64,000 nt of DNA. Source: Toxorhynchites rutilus septentrionalis (lineage: Eukaryota > Arthropoda > Insecta > Diptera > Culicidae). Location: NCBI RefSeq assembly GCF_029784135.1, contig NC_073746.1, positions 253,917,994 to 253,981,993 on the forward strand. The letters run 5' to 3'. How positions within the stretch are numbered: the stretch's first letter is position 1; every line of letters starts with the position of its first letter. This document shows, piece by piece, positions 33,180 through 45,544 of the stretch. A program made the position numbers and the translations under genes. The notes under the pieces are model-generated. The model did not search any database and was not told the origin of the DNA. It saw only the letters and a program-made list of their open reading frames with translations.

Positions 33180-34298
33180 TTCGAAAAAGAATTATAACTC
33201 CTAGAGCCAACACTTTTTTCCTTTATTTTTTACAAAATTTTAAAATTCAAAAACTTCAATATCTACAAAGTTCTGGTCAAAGGATGAAATGTAGGAAATA
33301 GTTCAATTTTTTATTAAAAAAACAAAAAAAAATTAAAGAAAAAGTACATTGAGAAAAAAAAAATTTTATTCTGAAAAAAATAGATATGGGTGGTCCTTAC
33401 AATTTCCATCAAGTCAGCTATGCATCGGAAAAAGGGCACTTTTACAGGGAAATAGTTTTTTCAACGACAATTTTTTCATGTTTTCTTTGCGATCGAAATT
33501 AATTTCCCTTGAAAAGAATCCTCTTATATAACAAATATTTTTATAATATTTCGTTTATTAAAAAAAAGTTCATTAAACATTGAAATTCGTTTATTTAGAA
33601 AAAAATGTAAGCTATTACATCGTTGAATAAAGTATTTAGCATGAGTCCTTGCTGTGGTGGTTGAGAGCAGACAAACGACCGCAAAGGGTTAATATTTAAC
33701 TCGTAACTCTTAACATAGAAATGCATAAATTATCGCGATTTACATATTCTGTAAAAAATTTTCTATTTATAAACACGTTCAGAACAATTTGCGAGAATTT
33801 GCACACAAAAATGTTATGAGTGAAACATTTTTTTTTCTGGAGTCTCCATACAAAAATGCCATGTATTTCAGAAACTATAAAAGATAGAAAGTTAATGTCT
33901 TTGACAAATAATTTGAGATAAGATCTAAAACTTTGTCGAATACGCTGTATCGCTATCTTGACTTTATACAAAAGTCAAGATAGGTAGCATTTTTGTCAAA
34001 GAAAACAATGAAAAATTTGTTGTTAGATAAACTTTTTGCCAGATAACAGTGCCCATTTCTTAATGTATGGACGACTTGTTGGAAATCGTATTTTTTTGAG
34101 AATTTAAAAAAAAATCCATTTTTGAGAAAAATGAATTTTAATTTTTATTATAATTTGTTTTTCAGCAAAAATTTTTTTTCAAAAACAAATTGGAATTTTT
34201 TTTATGAAAATTTAAATAATTTCCTACGTTTCATCCCTTGACTCAAATCTTTTAGGTATTACAGTTTTTGATTTATACTTTTTTGTAAAAAAAAAGTT
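33180..34298. mobile_element. Foldback element G
   Basis: The left part (33220-33500) is the inverse complement of the right part (33995-34290). TTTCTTTGCGATCG-side, AAAGTGCCC, GACTTGTTGGAAAT-like, CCTACGTTTCATCC and TAGGTATTACAGTTTTTG all occur once in each direction. Arms are roughly 280-300 bp around a ~490-bp centre. A partial copy is at 51530-51832. The 91-codon minus frame in the centre (33971-33696) is Phe/Lys/Ile-rich and unsupported. Confidence 0.65.
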
Positions 34299-34578
34299 CT
34301 TCTTCTTCTTCTTCTTCAATGGCACTAACGTTCCTAGTGGAACTTCGCCGTCTCAACGTAGTATTACTTGCGTCATTTTTTATTAGTACTTAGTTGAGAT
34401 TTCTATGCCAAATAACACGCCTTGAGTGCATTCTGAGTGGCAACCTCTAGAATACGCGTGATCACAGTGCAAGTCGGAGGAAATTTCTTTGACGAAAAAT
34501 TCCCCCGACCAGAACGGGAATCGAACCCGAACACCCGGCATGTTAGTTATGACGCTAACCACTCGGCCACGGGAGCAC
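34299..34578 (-). mobile_element. tRNA-derived SINE (family S1), best copy
   Basis: Minus strand: the head GTGCTCCCGTGGCCGAGTGG has an A box (TGGCCGAGTGG), and a B box GGTTCGATTCC follows ~50 nt later. Then comes a ~200-nt body ending GTTAGTGCCATTGAAGAAGAA and a (GAA)n tail. The perfect 11-nt target duplication AAAAAAAAGTT is at 34288-34298 and 34579-34589, the mark of LINE-mediated insertion. The structure fits the Feilai-like SINEs of Aedes. Both Pol III boxes are intact. It sits at the edge of foldback G. Confidence 0.9.
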
Positions 34579-34589
34579 AAAAAAAAGTT

Positions 34590-34714
34590 AACCCTTTGAA
34601 AAAGTAGCCAACTTTTTTTTGAATATTTGAAGTATGAAAAAATGCTTAAAAGACCCATGAGGTCACACCCACAACGTTTCGCTGTTAGCCTGAGATGGTG
34701 CTTGGGAGAAGAGG
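34590..34714. other. Spacer
   Basis: Contains TCACACCCACAACGTTTCGC, which recurs loosely at about 55043 (TTACACCCCCAACGTTTCAC). Otherwise unremarkable. Confidence 0.35.
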
Positions 34715-34960
34715 GAAGGGGTCTGTCTTTATTCTATCATTTTTTCTGTATTAAACATTTATTCCATGTAACGGAGAAACATGTTATACTTGCAAATAAC
34801 ATGTTTCTCCGTTACATGGAATAAATGGTTGGGAATTCTTGAACAAGAATTGTGTTTGAATATAATCTGATATTATAATGATGAGTTTTGGTAGAAGTAC
34901 TAGGAATTTTATAGTAAAAGGTAAATTCAACGGGATCGATTAGAAGATCAATCAATGAAC
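34715..34960 (+). repeat. Repeat family H, 3' part
   Basis: Matches 63820-64000: GTCTTTATTCTATCAT, ACATTTATTCCATGTAACG, TTGATATTATAATGATGAGT-like and TAGGAATTTTATAGTAAAAG. It differs by an inserted inverted copy forming the hairpin at 34756-34827. Confidence 0.75.
34756..34827. repeat. Perfect 32-bp-arm hairpin
   Basis: The left arm CATTTATTCCATGTAACGGA (34756-34787) is exactly inverted at 34796-34827, with an 8-nt loop (ACTTGCAA). The sister repeat at 63855 has one arm only, then GTTATTTGCAAGTGG, so the second arm is a local inverted duplication. Confidence 0.95.
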
Positions 34961-37900
34961 AGTTCAGACTTGCGTTCAGGAAGAAAACATGAATGTTTGA
35001 AGGTATTGATTACAAAAAAAACAAATTTTGGGCGGGACGAATTTTTCAGGGTCAGCTAGTGAGTAATAAATAACGGTATTCAGTATCAAACAGAGTGATC
35101 ACCGCACAGTGCGTTGAATGCATAAGAATATGGGACAAAAAATCATAACAGCAGAATTTAGTTATTGTAACACTTTGGTGTGACGAAAAAGATTGTTCAT
35201 AAACATCAGAACTACTGTTTGCATAAATGTCTCATGTTATTTGAATAATCGTATAAGTACAAAATCTTTGTTCATCTAAAGTGAAAAGTTCTCATCATTT
35301 CGGATACGCTGAAATCATTATTTGAGTAACTACTGGTTTGAGTTATGTTGGAGTAGTTGTTTTTAAAGAGCAGAATAATTGCTTGCATAAGTGTTGTATC
35401 TGAATAATCTGTAAAAAAAATCTTTGTTAAAATTGAAGAGTGCATCTTTTTGGATTCACATTGCTGGCATTAATTATACATTTATTGCATTGATGGCAAA
35501 AGTGTCTCATATTCAACTGATAGTAAAAATAAAATTATGTATTGATTATACTCCATATGATATGCTCTTGGAGACTATGTCGGAAGATTTCATACGAAGA
35601 CGAATTAATAAATATATTGTTTATATAAAAACATCACATTGAAAATACATTGTTAAGTTAATACATATGTATAGTTCACGAAATAAATTTCAAAAGATGT
35701 TTATTTTTTCATTATCTTGCAAGTATTACTGCTTTTTCAAGGTAAAATAATTCCAACCAGTACGATACCCATGCCCAAATTTAATACGACCGCAAAGGGT
35801 TGAAACAGATGTTTCGGTTTTTTTCAATGATCATGGATACGCTCTTATAAAAAATAATAAACAGTTCCAACGACCATACAATAATAAGAATTGTAATTTT
35901 TGGGAAATCACCAATTAGGTTTCAAAAAATCGGAGCGGGTTCAGATAGCATCCGATTAATTTGACATGGATATTTTCAGATATATTTAGTCGTTAAACCG
36001 TACTCCATTGTTAATAATTGATTCAACTAGAACTTATTCATAGTGTATTCACTATTTACTAAATATTTTTGAATCGACTGTTACAAAAGAAAATATCATA
36101 AAACTCTGAATATTCATTTTGAAACCATTTATATACTAACATTCTTGCATTGATCTCAATCTCTACAAGTTAGATTTCTTTTTATTATTGTCCCCAAAAA
36201 TCTGTGTGTGTATGTGATTTACTAACATGTTGTTCAATTGATATTTTCTCGTTCTTTTTTCTTCCTCTATGCTCTCTTTCACACGTGAATTGCTGTGGAT
36301 GTTTACGTCTTCTTACATTTGTGCATTGAACGCAATAAAAAAACATAACATATGTTTGTGAAAAAAATGCCATCTTCAAAATCATTACTGTATAATGCTG
36401 TCGGCATTTATACGGAATTTCATACCATCTACGTTATGTTACTATTGTCACTTCTTCACTCCTTATAATTATCCGTTTTCTTCTGCATTATTTAAATGAT
36501 ATTGAACCCAAAAAAAACACTGATGCGCTCCATCATCATCCGATCTTCCATCATTAAATGACTGTGTTCTCTGTTCTGATTTATTTTCATTTCAACTCTG
36601 CATCTCTCTCTATGTGTGTATGTGAAAATGTACTCGTCGGTGATGTGATGATGACATATGGGAAAAATTGCATAATCTGAAAATGTGCACCAATCACCCG
36701 TCCAATGGATGATTTATCATTTCAACGGGACATTACTAATCCTGTGCTACCTCTTAACAATCAAATGAACATAAATTGCGATAAATGACCGCGAAAAACT
36801 CCGGACCGATCGCACGGATCAAAACTTTTTATCCTGTATTTTGTCTCTGTCTCATTGGCACATGTTGTAATCGCACCCTATTTTTTATTATCCCGTGAAT
36901 GTGCTTTGCCTGCTGTGGCAATGGTCGTTTGTTTGTGTGTTCACGTATGTGTGTATGTATGCAACCGTGTGAATGTCCTTCGCGGGTAGTCCTCTGGGAA
37001 TCGTTCCATTGTGCGGGAATATGAATGGATTTCCAACTCCACATGTGGCATTCTGATAAATTGAAAAATCTCTGCCCCGTGTCCCATCGATATCTTCACC
37101 ACATCGTCATTGTAATTAATATCGGATCGCACACGCCCTTGTAAACTTGATAACGCGCTGCGAACAAACAAACAAACAAAAAAACACGATAAAACCTACC
37201 CAACCGAACGAACGAATAAATTTTGATTTTGCGTCACTACCGCCTCAAACATCATAAATAAATTTATCATGCAAACGCTATCTTTACGCTTATAACCCTC
37301 CTGCGCTCCATTACCCCCTTGTGACAACATGTGATCGTATCCTTTTCGTATTAACATCACATTCGTTCATCCTGCCGGTTCTATTGCTGTCACGGCATAA
37401 AACTGACGCCGACATTGCGTATATGCTACATTCACGCCCACATCGTATTCCACCGCCTTCCGGATATATGCAATGAAAACTTATCTCTTCAAAATGCTCA
37501 TCTACTTCCGGGATGCAAATACAAAAAATGCCACGTAATCACCATTCACTGTTGACAATTTTCTTTCACATGATGGGTGATTTTTTTTCAATCATCTCGA
37601 ATGACTGAAAAAAAACCTCTGATGACAACTTGGCAATACAACCTGCTGCTTACATTGATACAAACGAAAAAAATATGGAACGCCACCATATAACTGCGGG
37701 AAAAATTGTTTTTCACATTCGAACGATTGCAAAACTTCTTTCTCATTGCCATTCGAAACGAATAGCGGTGGATTGGAGCCAAACTGGTGAGTGTGTACCC
37801 GTGAACAGATGGCGAATGCCTCGAAGTAATTATAATATCATTCTCATTTGTGAGCGCTATGATGATGGTAAAGGTTTTGCTCAATCGAACGAATGGTCAA

Positions 37901-40430
37901 TTGACGAATTTACGCAAAGTTGAATCAGCTCATGCGACATCTACATTAGAACTCAGAACCACAAAAATGAGGGTGTTTGTTTATTTTACGCACTGAAAAG
38001 CAATATTCGGTGGTGATTATTCATTTTATTTCAATTTAGATTCATTTCAGCCATTGAATGTCGTCAGGATATGGTAAGAAAGTTGGAGTTTTGTATATTT
38101 ACGATGGTTTGAACACGCGATTTGACCAAAGTCATATATAATCTTCGAAAATTTTAAGTTTGATAATGCACACCGGTTATTGATACTATGGATAATTGCG
38201 ATGAAATCGATATCATATCAAATTGGCTGATATAATTGATTATGTAGGGGCCGATACGAAAAGGATTTGCAGTATTTTTAGCGCAAAACATCCTATTCAT
38301 CGTTTACTTAGTTGAAAAAAATTATAGTTACAATACTTATAACAAGTCATTCCTCGTAATATACATAGCACATTGTAAAATGATGATTTTCTAACCTTTT
38401 CAGCGTGGAAAGAATACATGAAACCGGGAAATTTGAAGATAAATTCCGATTTGTCTAGAAAATTTGAACGAATTTCATACCAAAAAAAAAACAAAACATC
38501 CTCATTTTACTCGCTGCGCCATCTGGTTGTAAATCCAACGTAAGTTCGTCAATACTGTATCTTTGCGGATCAGAACACAATGATTGACAAACTTGTTTTA
38601 TAATGTTGAATCCTTTGCGTTTACATCTCGCCTTCCAATGCTTTTCGATGAACTATAGCTTTTTGAAGTACAGTTTTGTCCATCCATTTTGATCGTCACG
38701 GTGCATTGCCCTTGACCTAATCGGATTTACGACGAATAATAGCCTGAAAATATTTACACGATGTCAGCTATTACTGCTGCAGTTAAACCGATACCACACT
38801 GAAAAACGAAGAAAGTTCGGACACAATTTCTTGAATCGATTCGGCTGATTCAGCGGTAGCGGTTCTTTTTTTGTCAGATCTTCTGATAATAAACACATAA
38901 AAGTGATGTGTATCATTCTCTATTTATATATCATTGAAAATAAACATTACACAATGTTGATTTTTTTCTACCCCGATTTCATTTATAGCTCATCCTTAAT
39001 CCGAAAACATCTTAGTTTACCTGAAAAGAGAACTGGAATATGAAAATTTTTCTACGAGTATAATTTTCTGAGTATTATTAACCCTCTAAAACCCATTTTT
39101 TTAATTTTATGTGAAAAAACTATAGTAGATCATATTTTTATGACAAAACAAGTAATCCGCCTTGATGTCACATTTAAAGTATATGACTTGCGTTTCCGAT
39201 GTGCATCTCGGGTTTTTGCAAGTCATCTTTCCGGAGTATCTGGGAAATGGTCCATTCTATCATGCCCACATCAAAGGGTGGAACATACGCTCGCTTCGAT
39301 GTGGGTGGTTTCTTTGTGGTGATCATACGTGGGCGACCGGGAGTTTTGCAAAACATCTGGGCTTGATAGGATTTCGTAACCTCAGTCCGAAAGTTCGGTA
39401 AATGAGTATTTAAATGAGGTTTTCAAAAAAACATCTGATTCTTTCATGTTTTTAAATTTAAAGGGCGTGTACGAAATTAAAGCAAACACTGTAGTCCGGT
39501 TTCGAAGGACTTTCTTCACTGCAATATGCAGCACCAGAAACGCACCGAAATGTACAATTGTACGCGCGTCACTTAAGCGGAAACGGATCTTTGTCACCGG
39601 ATGAAACGCGTGAGCTCAACAGCCGACTGAGACGACTGTAGCATCTAAAAGAAACTCTGGGTCTGACTGTCAATTAATTGATTTGGGTTTATTTCCATGT
39701 CTCTGCTTAAATACTAGTTTACACTTATTTTCTTAACTCTACACAAAACGTAACGTAATTTACTGGGCGGAGCATCGCACAGGGAAATGATACAAGTAGA
39801 AAGTGAAAGAGATAAAACGAGGACGGAGAAATGTTCTTGTGCTTGCAATTGGGTTTCCGCCTTGCACGCACAAGCATGTCTCAAGTGGGTCATTGAAATA
39901 AAACACTGACGCTTGCGTCGTGTGACGAATTGTACACACGGTTCAAGTATCATGTTTACTTCTTTGGTGGGAATGTTGTTTCTGCGGTCATAAATTGTTT
40001 GGTGGGTGATAAACAATTTATGACCTGTGGTTAAAGAGGGTTTGGGATCTCGGATAATTGAATTTCACCAAGTGTGAAATGAGATGAAACATTTGTAATT
40101 TAAGTGTTGGAGGAGATCTGTGGGAAAGTTCAATTTTGGAAGGCGTAGTGCCACACGACGAAGCGAATAGAAAAATACTTTGTGAGATCACACCGAATGA
40201 AATAAACACTTGTATATCGTATGATGATTTATTGGCGAAAGAGAGAGTGCGTGTGGATTACATGCATAATTTATAGTTTATTGTCCTATTGTTTTTCGGC
40301 ACAGCGTTTTTGGGGAATTGTTCTCGGACAGTGGTCAGTGACCACGGATGACGGTTTTGTCATACCGTCGCGTGAGTGTTATGTGAGTGTGTGACAATTA
40401 TTTTTAATTTTATTTTATTTAGATTCTGAT
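34961..40430. other. Long unrecognised intronic stretch
   Basis: No transposon termini or splice-framed exons were recognised over 5.4 kb. The 36.2-37.2 kb part has TGTGTATGTG-type microsatellite-like runs. Paired frames at 37588-37923 on both strands and at 39140-39400 lack family features. This is the least repetitive part of the window and could hold regulatory DNA, which cannot be judged from sequence alone. Confidence 0.4.
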
Positions 40431-41710
40431 CAGGGCGAACACGAAATTATTGCGACACCGAAAATGTCATGCCAATTTTCTTATAATGTTTAGGATCAAA
40501 CCAAAATTTTAGGGTAGTTTTATACATATATGCACTTCAAAAATCAAAAGAAAAGTTAACCGATGGAGCCTTGAGTGTAAAATTGAACGCATTTTCGCTT
40601 GATGCCCTCCATCAAAGTCTTTACAGTGTCATCCGGTACCAGTTTCTCAGTTTTTTTTTTCCATTTTCTCAACATGTCCTTCTCGTCTTTGACTGTCTTC
40701 TTGCTCTTCCGAAGTTCCCGCTTCATTATTGCCCAGTACTGCTCCACCGGGTGCAGCTCCGGACAGTTTGGCGGGTTCATGTCCTTTGGAACAAAATGGA
40801 CAGAATTGTCCTCATACCACACTTTTAGAATAGTGGCATGATGCCAAATCTGGCGGAGCTTCGTCGTGCTGCTGCAAGAACGACAAGGCGCTTCTCGAGG
40901 CACTCAGATTTGTAGATCTCGCCATTTACTGTGTCCTTTGTCACGAAAGGCTCCCTCCTCAGTCCGCAAGAGCAGATGGCCTGCCTAACGAGATATTTGG
41001 AGGCGAACTTCGACATTTTCTTCTTCTTGAATTTGTCGTCCACATCGAACTTGTTCTTGCCGGTGAAAAACTCCAACCCCGGAATTTGTTTAAAATCGGC
41101 TTTTATATACGTTTCGTCGTCCATCACACAGCAGCCATATTTTGTCAGCATCTTCTCGTAGAGCTTCCGTGCCCGAGTTTTAGCCGTCGATTGTTGCCGC
41201 TCATCGCGGTTTGGGAAGTTCTGTACCTTGTATGTATGTAGTCCAGCTCTCTTCTTTGCATTCTGGACGTAGCTCTGCGACATGCCGATCTTTTCAGCCA
41301 AATCACGGCTAGAAACGTTGGGATTTGCTTTAATCATCCGCTTCACCTTTCCCTCCGTCTCTTTGTTCTCCGGTCCCGGTTTTCTTCCAGTTCCTTTGCC
41401 GTGGTCCAACGTCAACCGCTCCTGGAACCGTTTTAACACTCTGAAGACGGTTGAATGGTGAATGTTCAACATTTTTTCCAACTGCCGGTGCGACAGGTCA
41501 GGAAATTCCAGGTGTTTGGAAAGAATTTGTTCTCTCGACTCGCGTTGGTTCACCTCCATTTTCGTTGAATCGAAAAACACGACTTCGAGTTTGACAGCAT
41601 GTAGACAATACACATCAGTGAGAAAGTGTGTAAAATTTGGTTGATTTTTTCCCAATGATAAAAAAGTTATGCCCTGTTGAATGTGTCGCAATAATTTCGT
41701 GTTCGCCCTT
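40431..41710 (-). mobile_element. IS630-Tc1-mariner transposon, DD37E-like, 1.28 kb
   Basis: About 27-bp identical inverted ends: AGGGCGAACACGAAATTATT at 40432 and its inverse ending at 41709. A TA follows the right end (41711-41712), and the left flank no longer shows TA. It encodes one transposase on the minus strand. The identical ends suggest a fairly young insertion despite the coding damage. Confidence 0.88.
40556..41559 (-). pseudogene. DD37E-like transposase, broken in the middle
   Basis: The start is chosen at MEVNQRESREQILSKHLEFP (41559), since the upstream in-frame ATG lies in the inverted repeat. Two helix-turn-helix units follow (LSHRQLEKMLNIHHSTVFRV and SRDLAEKIGMSQSYVQNAKK) with a basic GTGRKPG linker. 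The first catalytic Asp is in MDDETYIKADF. Near 40860 a short deletion removes the FWPDL block with the second catalytic Asp and shifts the frame, while ASCHYSKSV remains readable in a third frame. The last part (from about 40840) reads VHFVPKDMNPPNCPELHPVE and QYWAI with the third acid, ending YTQGSIG at 40556. Non-functional. Confidence 0.88.
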
Positions 41711-42289
41711 TAGTAGAATTCGGATCAGTTTTGTCAGCGGATCCAATTAACTTTCCGGGTCTTACAAGAAGGCCTGACACACCATCGCTCCCGAGGTCAT
41801 CTTCAGGATCAATTTCGTCATGTTCCCATACGGTGCTGGAAAACAAACCTATAAAAATACAAAAATAAACTCAATTTCTGCAAAACAGTGATATCAGATG
41901 TTAATTTTCAGTAGGTTACACTTTAGCAGGAGTCGGATTTTTTTCGTTCAACTGCCCAACACCGCCTCAAGGTGGGTTATGATTTTTATCGAAAAACTGT
42001 AATTTTTATCGAAAAACTGTAATTTTTTGTTACCATAACAACAAAACTTGATATCGAACGTAAAATACTAATCAAAATAAACTTACCAATGAAATGTTCA
42101 AAAAGTGTTTTTTTTCCTTTGGAGTGCGCGACCGAAATCGAATTTTTTTTCCTCTTTTATCTCGAAGTTCCTAATTTCGACACAAATAAACTCCTAGCCA
42201 GCCAACATAAAACCAATGTGTGTGTATGATAGATGAAAGTATTTTGAAGACGTGCTAGTGTGGATGAACATTGAAAATAATGTCTGAAT
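41711..42289. other. Spacer, nothing recognised
   Basis: Contains a short direct duplication, ATTTTTATCGAAAAACTGTA (41980-42020). Otherwise unremarkable. Confidence 0.4.
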
Positions 42290-43480
42290 AATTAAAAACA
42301 AATCCGCGGAGCCCGTCTAAAGGTGGGGTTGGGTTGTAGAGAGTTGAATACTTATTGTAACGGGTAGCAACTAAAATTTTGGAATTTTTTCTCAAGCTTT
42401 CAGAAAAAAAACGAACATAGTCCAAAAAGATCTGATTTATTAAAATTAAAGATACGTTGTCCATTGTTGAAAAAAAGGGAACATTTGAAAAAGGGTCGTA
42501 ATCGGCTGTTCGACGAAGCTTCCAATTGATGTCGGAATTGATTCTACCAATCAATTGTTTGCAATTCGTAGCTCTCCAGTTATTTTTGTACACTAAGAAG
42601 CTCAAAATCCCGAAGAAATTTTCAATTCGGCGACACTGGAGCAAATTTGTAATGTTGCATTTTTTGGGTACAAATAGGATCGAATGGATATTCAGGAACG
42701 ATCCGTCTGCATGATGTTTTTGTTGAAACGAGATCAATGTTTTCTTCAAACATTCGCTCTGGTACAAATCTTTTAAATTAATAGCCAAACCAGAGCACTT
42801 GTACTATGGCTTGGAAATCATTTCTCGCAAATGGCAATGTGCAGCATCACTTACTGTTCAAACTTATGTTTAAACTTTTATTTTATGTTCGTGAACGCAT
42901 GAAAACTGTCCATGAGTTAGTATAGATCATTCCCGCGAATGTGCGTTTTTGAAAGAGGGAGCTTTCTTTCGTCATTCCAAACTAAACATTTTTTTTATCA
43001 ACCAGCGGCATTGGGATTTCAGCGTCGAAATCCGTTTCTCATTGTATTCCGGGTCTCTTGTCTTCTTTGGGCGCTTTATCCTGACTTTTTTCAATGTTTT
43101 GCAGATGTACTGGTGAGAACAGTTGATCTTTTTTGCGGCATCCCGTTGGCTCAGTGAATCCTTGTTATTGAAGGCACGAGAAAGAGAACGAAGTCCCTTT
43201 GCGTTCATAATTTTTACTGGTCCTCCACTACCTTGCTTGCGAGTAGTTGTTAGGGATCTTAGAATATGGTAAGCAGTGGAAGCCGCAACATTTTCGATTT
43301 TAAAATGTTGTTCTTTTCGTCGAGATATCTGTGCAGTTCGTAGGATTCTACAACGCGCTCGCATATTCTTTTTGTTCCGACGGCATTCTGAGCAAAACTG
43401 AGCAGGCATAAACAAAACAAAAAAATAATAGCAGAAAGAGGAGAGAGAGAACTTACACATACATACTCTCATTTCTCTCT
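42290..43480 (-). pseudogene. Tc1-like transposase fossil
   Basis: The N-terminal part (43400-42980) reads RAQIS-type helix-turn-helix residues, then RSLTTTRKQGSGGPVKIMNA, KGLRSLSRAFNNKDSLSQRD and SHQYICKTLKKVRIKRPKKT. The KQGSGGP linker corresponds to the GRPR-like hook between two HTH units of Tc1 enzymes. After a degraded centre, the C-terminal part (42790-42480) reads LYQSECLKKTLISFQQKHHA, RRIENFFGIL and LVYKNNWRATN, matching the terminal acid and VY.NNW block of Tc1 enzymes. It is a different lineage from the DD37E elements. No clear terminal repeats found. Confidence 0.75.
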
Positions 43481-43962
43481 GAGATCCTTTGTTATTGAGC
43501 ATAGGGGGCTCGAAAAAAATCCAAAATTTTAGTTGCCACCCGTTAAGACCGTTGTTTCAGCTTCACTTCTTATCATAGCGTATAGCTCGAACTTCTTCCC
43601 AAACACGACCCATCACCTTTTGAACAAGCTGATTTTCAACACTTCATGTTGCAATCCGACACAACTTGTTCTTTCCAATTTTTCAAATCAGTCCTCTTCT
43701 TTGCTCTTTAAAAAGAGGATGGCGAAACTTTTGCCATTTTTGCCGCGGTCCTCGCAGACAACACCGAGTTCCATTAAAAAAAATAAGTAAAAAAAAACTT
43801 TTCAAGTTTTCATAACATATGATAATAAAGGTAACTAATATAAGCATATACACTTATAAGTATTCCCTTTCGAACAAAAATACCTTTCACTACGATAAGA
43901 AACGTTTGCCCTAATACGTTTAAAAATTTCCATAGAGTTGTTATAAAACCGTGGCACTCAAC
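43481..43962. other. Spacer, nothing recognised
   Basis: AT-rich with poly-A runs. The 85-codon frame at 43533-43790 is unsupported. Confidence 0.4.
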
Positions 43963-44719
43963 TAGGATTGGGTGATGTTTGGAGAAAGATCGATTTTGAC
44001 GAATCGATTTTCTAAACGGCGTAGGGATCGAACCACTGAACCAAATCGGTACCAAAGAATCGATCTTTGCCGAATCGATCTTTGAAAAATCAAATGTCGT
44101 TTTTTACAATTTATTTACTTATTCTATATGAGAGCCGTCTTTTCTTTAAACATTCATTCTTTTCGTTCATTTTGGTTTTCAGTATGAAGGCTACAAAAAA
44201 ACTTTCAGGCCCAGAAAAATTGCATTTTCCAGAGCATTCATCTTGTAGCGTTATGGGACTATTCAATTAAATAAATCAATTGAAGTTTATTATTACAAAT
44301 TCATTTTTTTCAAATTATTATTTTTTTTAAATATAAATCTTGATTTTAGTACCAGTTCTATAAAACAACCTTTCGATCTAGTTCAGTGATCGTACGAGCC
44401 ACTTGTTGCAGTACTTCGCGCTGCCGCAAGTTGTGATCCTGGCAGCACTTGTACGGATGTCAATCATAGAAGAATCAAACTGACTTTGTCAGTAACCTTC
44501 TTGAAGCGATCCAAATGCTGAAATAATGTTTATAGATTTTTTTAGGTCTTTGGTGATATTAAAATGGATGTGCACTGAAAAATCTACTGAATTTTTTTCG
44601 AAAATCGAAAAAATCGGAAGAAATAGATCGATTTTTGTGATTTTTTCGATACAAAGAATCGATCCGAAAGACCGAAAAGATCGATCTCCTAAATATCGAT
44701 CCAAGATCGCCCAATCCTA
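43963..44719. mobile_element. hAT-type MITE with GATCGATY-rich ends (757 bp)
   Basis: Left end TAGGATTGGGTGATGTTTGG and right end inverse TAGGATTGGGCGATCTTGGA. A perfect 8-bp target duplication CACTCAAC is at 43955-43962 and 44720-44727. Both ends carry many copies of GATCGATTT/GAATCGATC in opposite orientation, likely sub-terminal transposase sites. No transposase frame. The frame at 44526-44834 runs across the right end and is not a gene. Confidence 0.88.
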
Positions 44720-44727
44720 CACTCAAC

Positions 44728-45544
44728 GTGTTAAAGGACTTCTAGTAAGTTATTGTTTTACGAACGAAGGACAACGCGGCTCCATGAAATTCGTTATTTC
44801 GTTGAGTTTTGGATGGAGACGCACTTTAAATTGAAAACGACGGAAGGTGTGGCTACCAAAATCGTGGGGCGAAGGGGAGAAATAAACGGGAACTTGCTAA
44901 AGATCGATAAAGAGAAAACGTCAATCATAGACTTCAGGAATATTAGGTTATTTTAGGTTAGACAGGTTATAGCTAAGGCCTTTGGGGTCGCAAGTTCTCT
45001 TAGCGTTTTCGGAAGAGTAACAAGGCGAAGTCGTTTACTCTCAAAATGCAAGTGATTTTGATTATCCAAGTTCAGCTAATATATACGACTTAAACCTAGG
45101 ATATCTACCTCCTACAGCCCGTTTATTTTCACATTTCTTTTTCCTACCGATCACCAAGGGCTCAAATCTTTGTTTCACTTTTTATTGTTATTTTATGTTT
45201 ATTCTTGTGCTCATAAGCCGGCCAATAAGCTGTCGATGTTGTATATCATGAATATAAATTTGCTAATGGGAAATCCTAGAACGTATTCACTGCTTTTCGT
45301 AGGTGCGATTCTTTGGACCTTTCTTTGTTCTTTCCCTTGGATAAATTTTATCAAATTTTAGCTTTCTACGTTCGTTCTTAGAAACCCCTATCTCCGCGCA
45401 ATATTGACATTACCCATTTGAGCAGTGACAGATGACTAAGGAAACAAAAAACCTGTCCGGGTGCGAGATCTGGGATTTGTCATTTGAATGTCACGATTAA
45501 TAATATATACCAACCTATATAATATATATACCTATATAATAATA
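44728..45544. other. Spacer, nothing recognised
   Basis: Unique-looking sequence, followed near 45500-45545 by TATATAATA-rich sequence adjoining a foldback copy. Confidence 0.4.

Noticed and set aside
34499..34578. tRNA gene on the minus strand with good A and B boxes
   Set aside because: It is the head of a SINE: a conserved 200-bp body and GAA tail follow, an 11-nt target duplication flanks it, and the cloverleaf is incomplete.
37588..37923. Overlapping ~97-codon frames on both strands
   Set aside because: No family features or splice borders. Chance opening in low-stop sequence.
40571..40841. Two forward frames of 80-85 codons
   Set aside because: Antisense of the DD37E-like transposase at 40556-41559.
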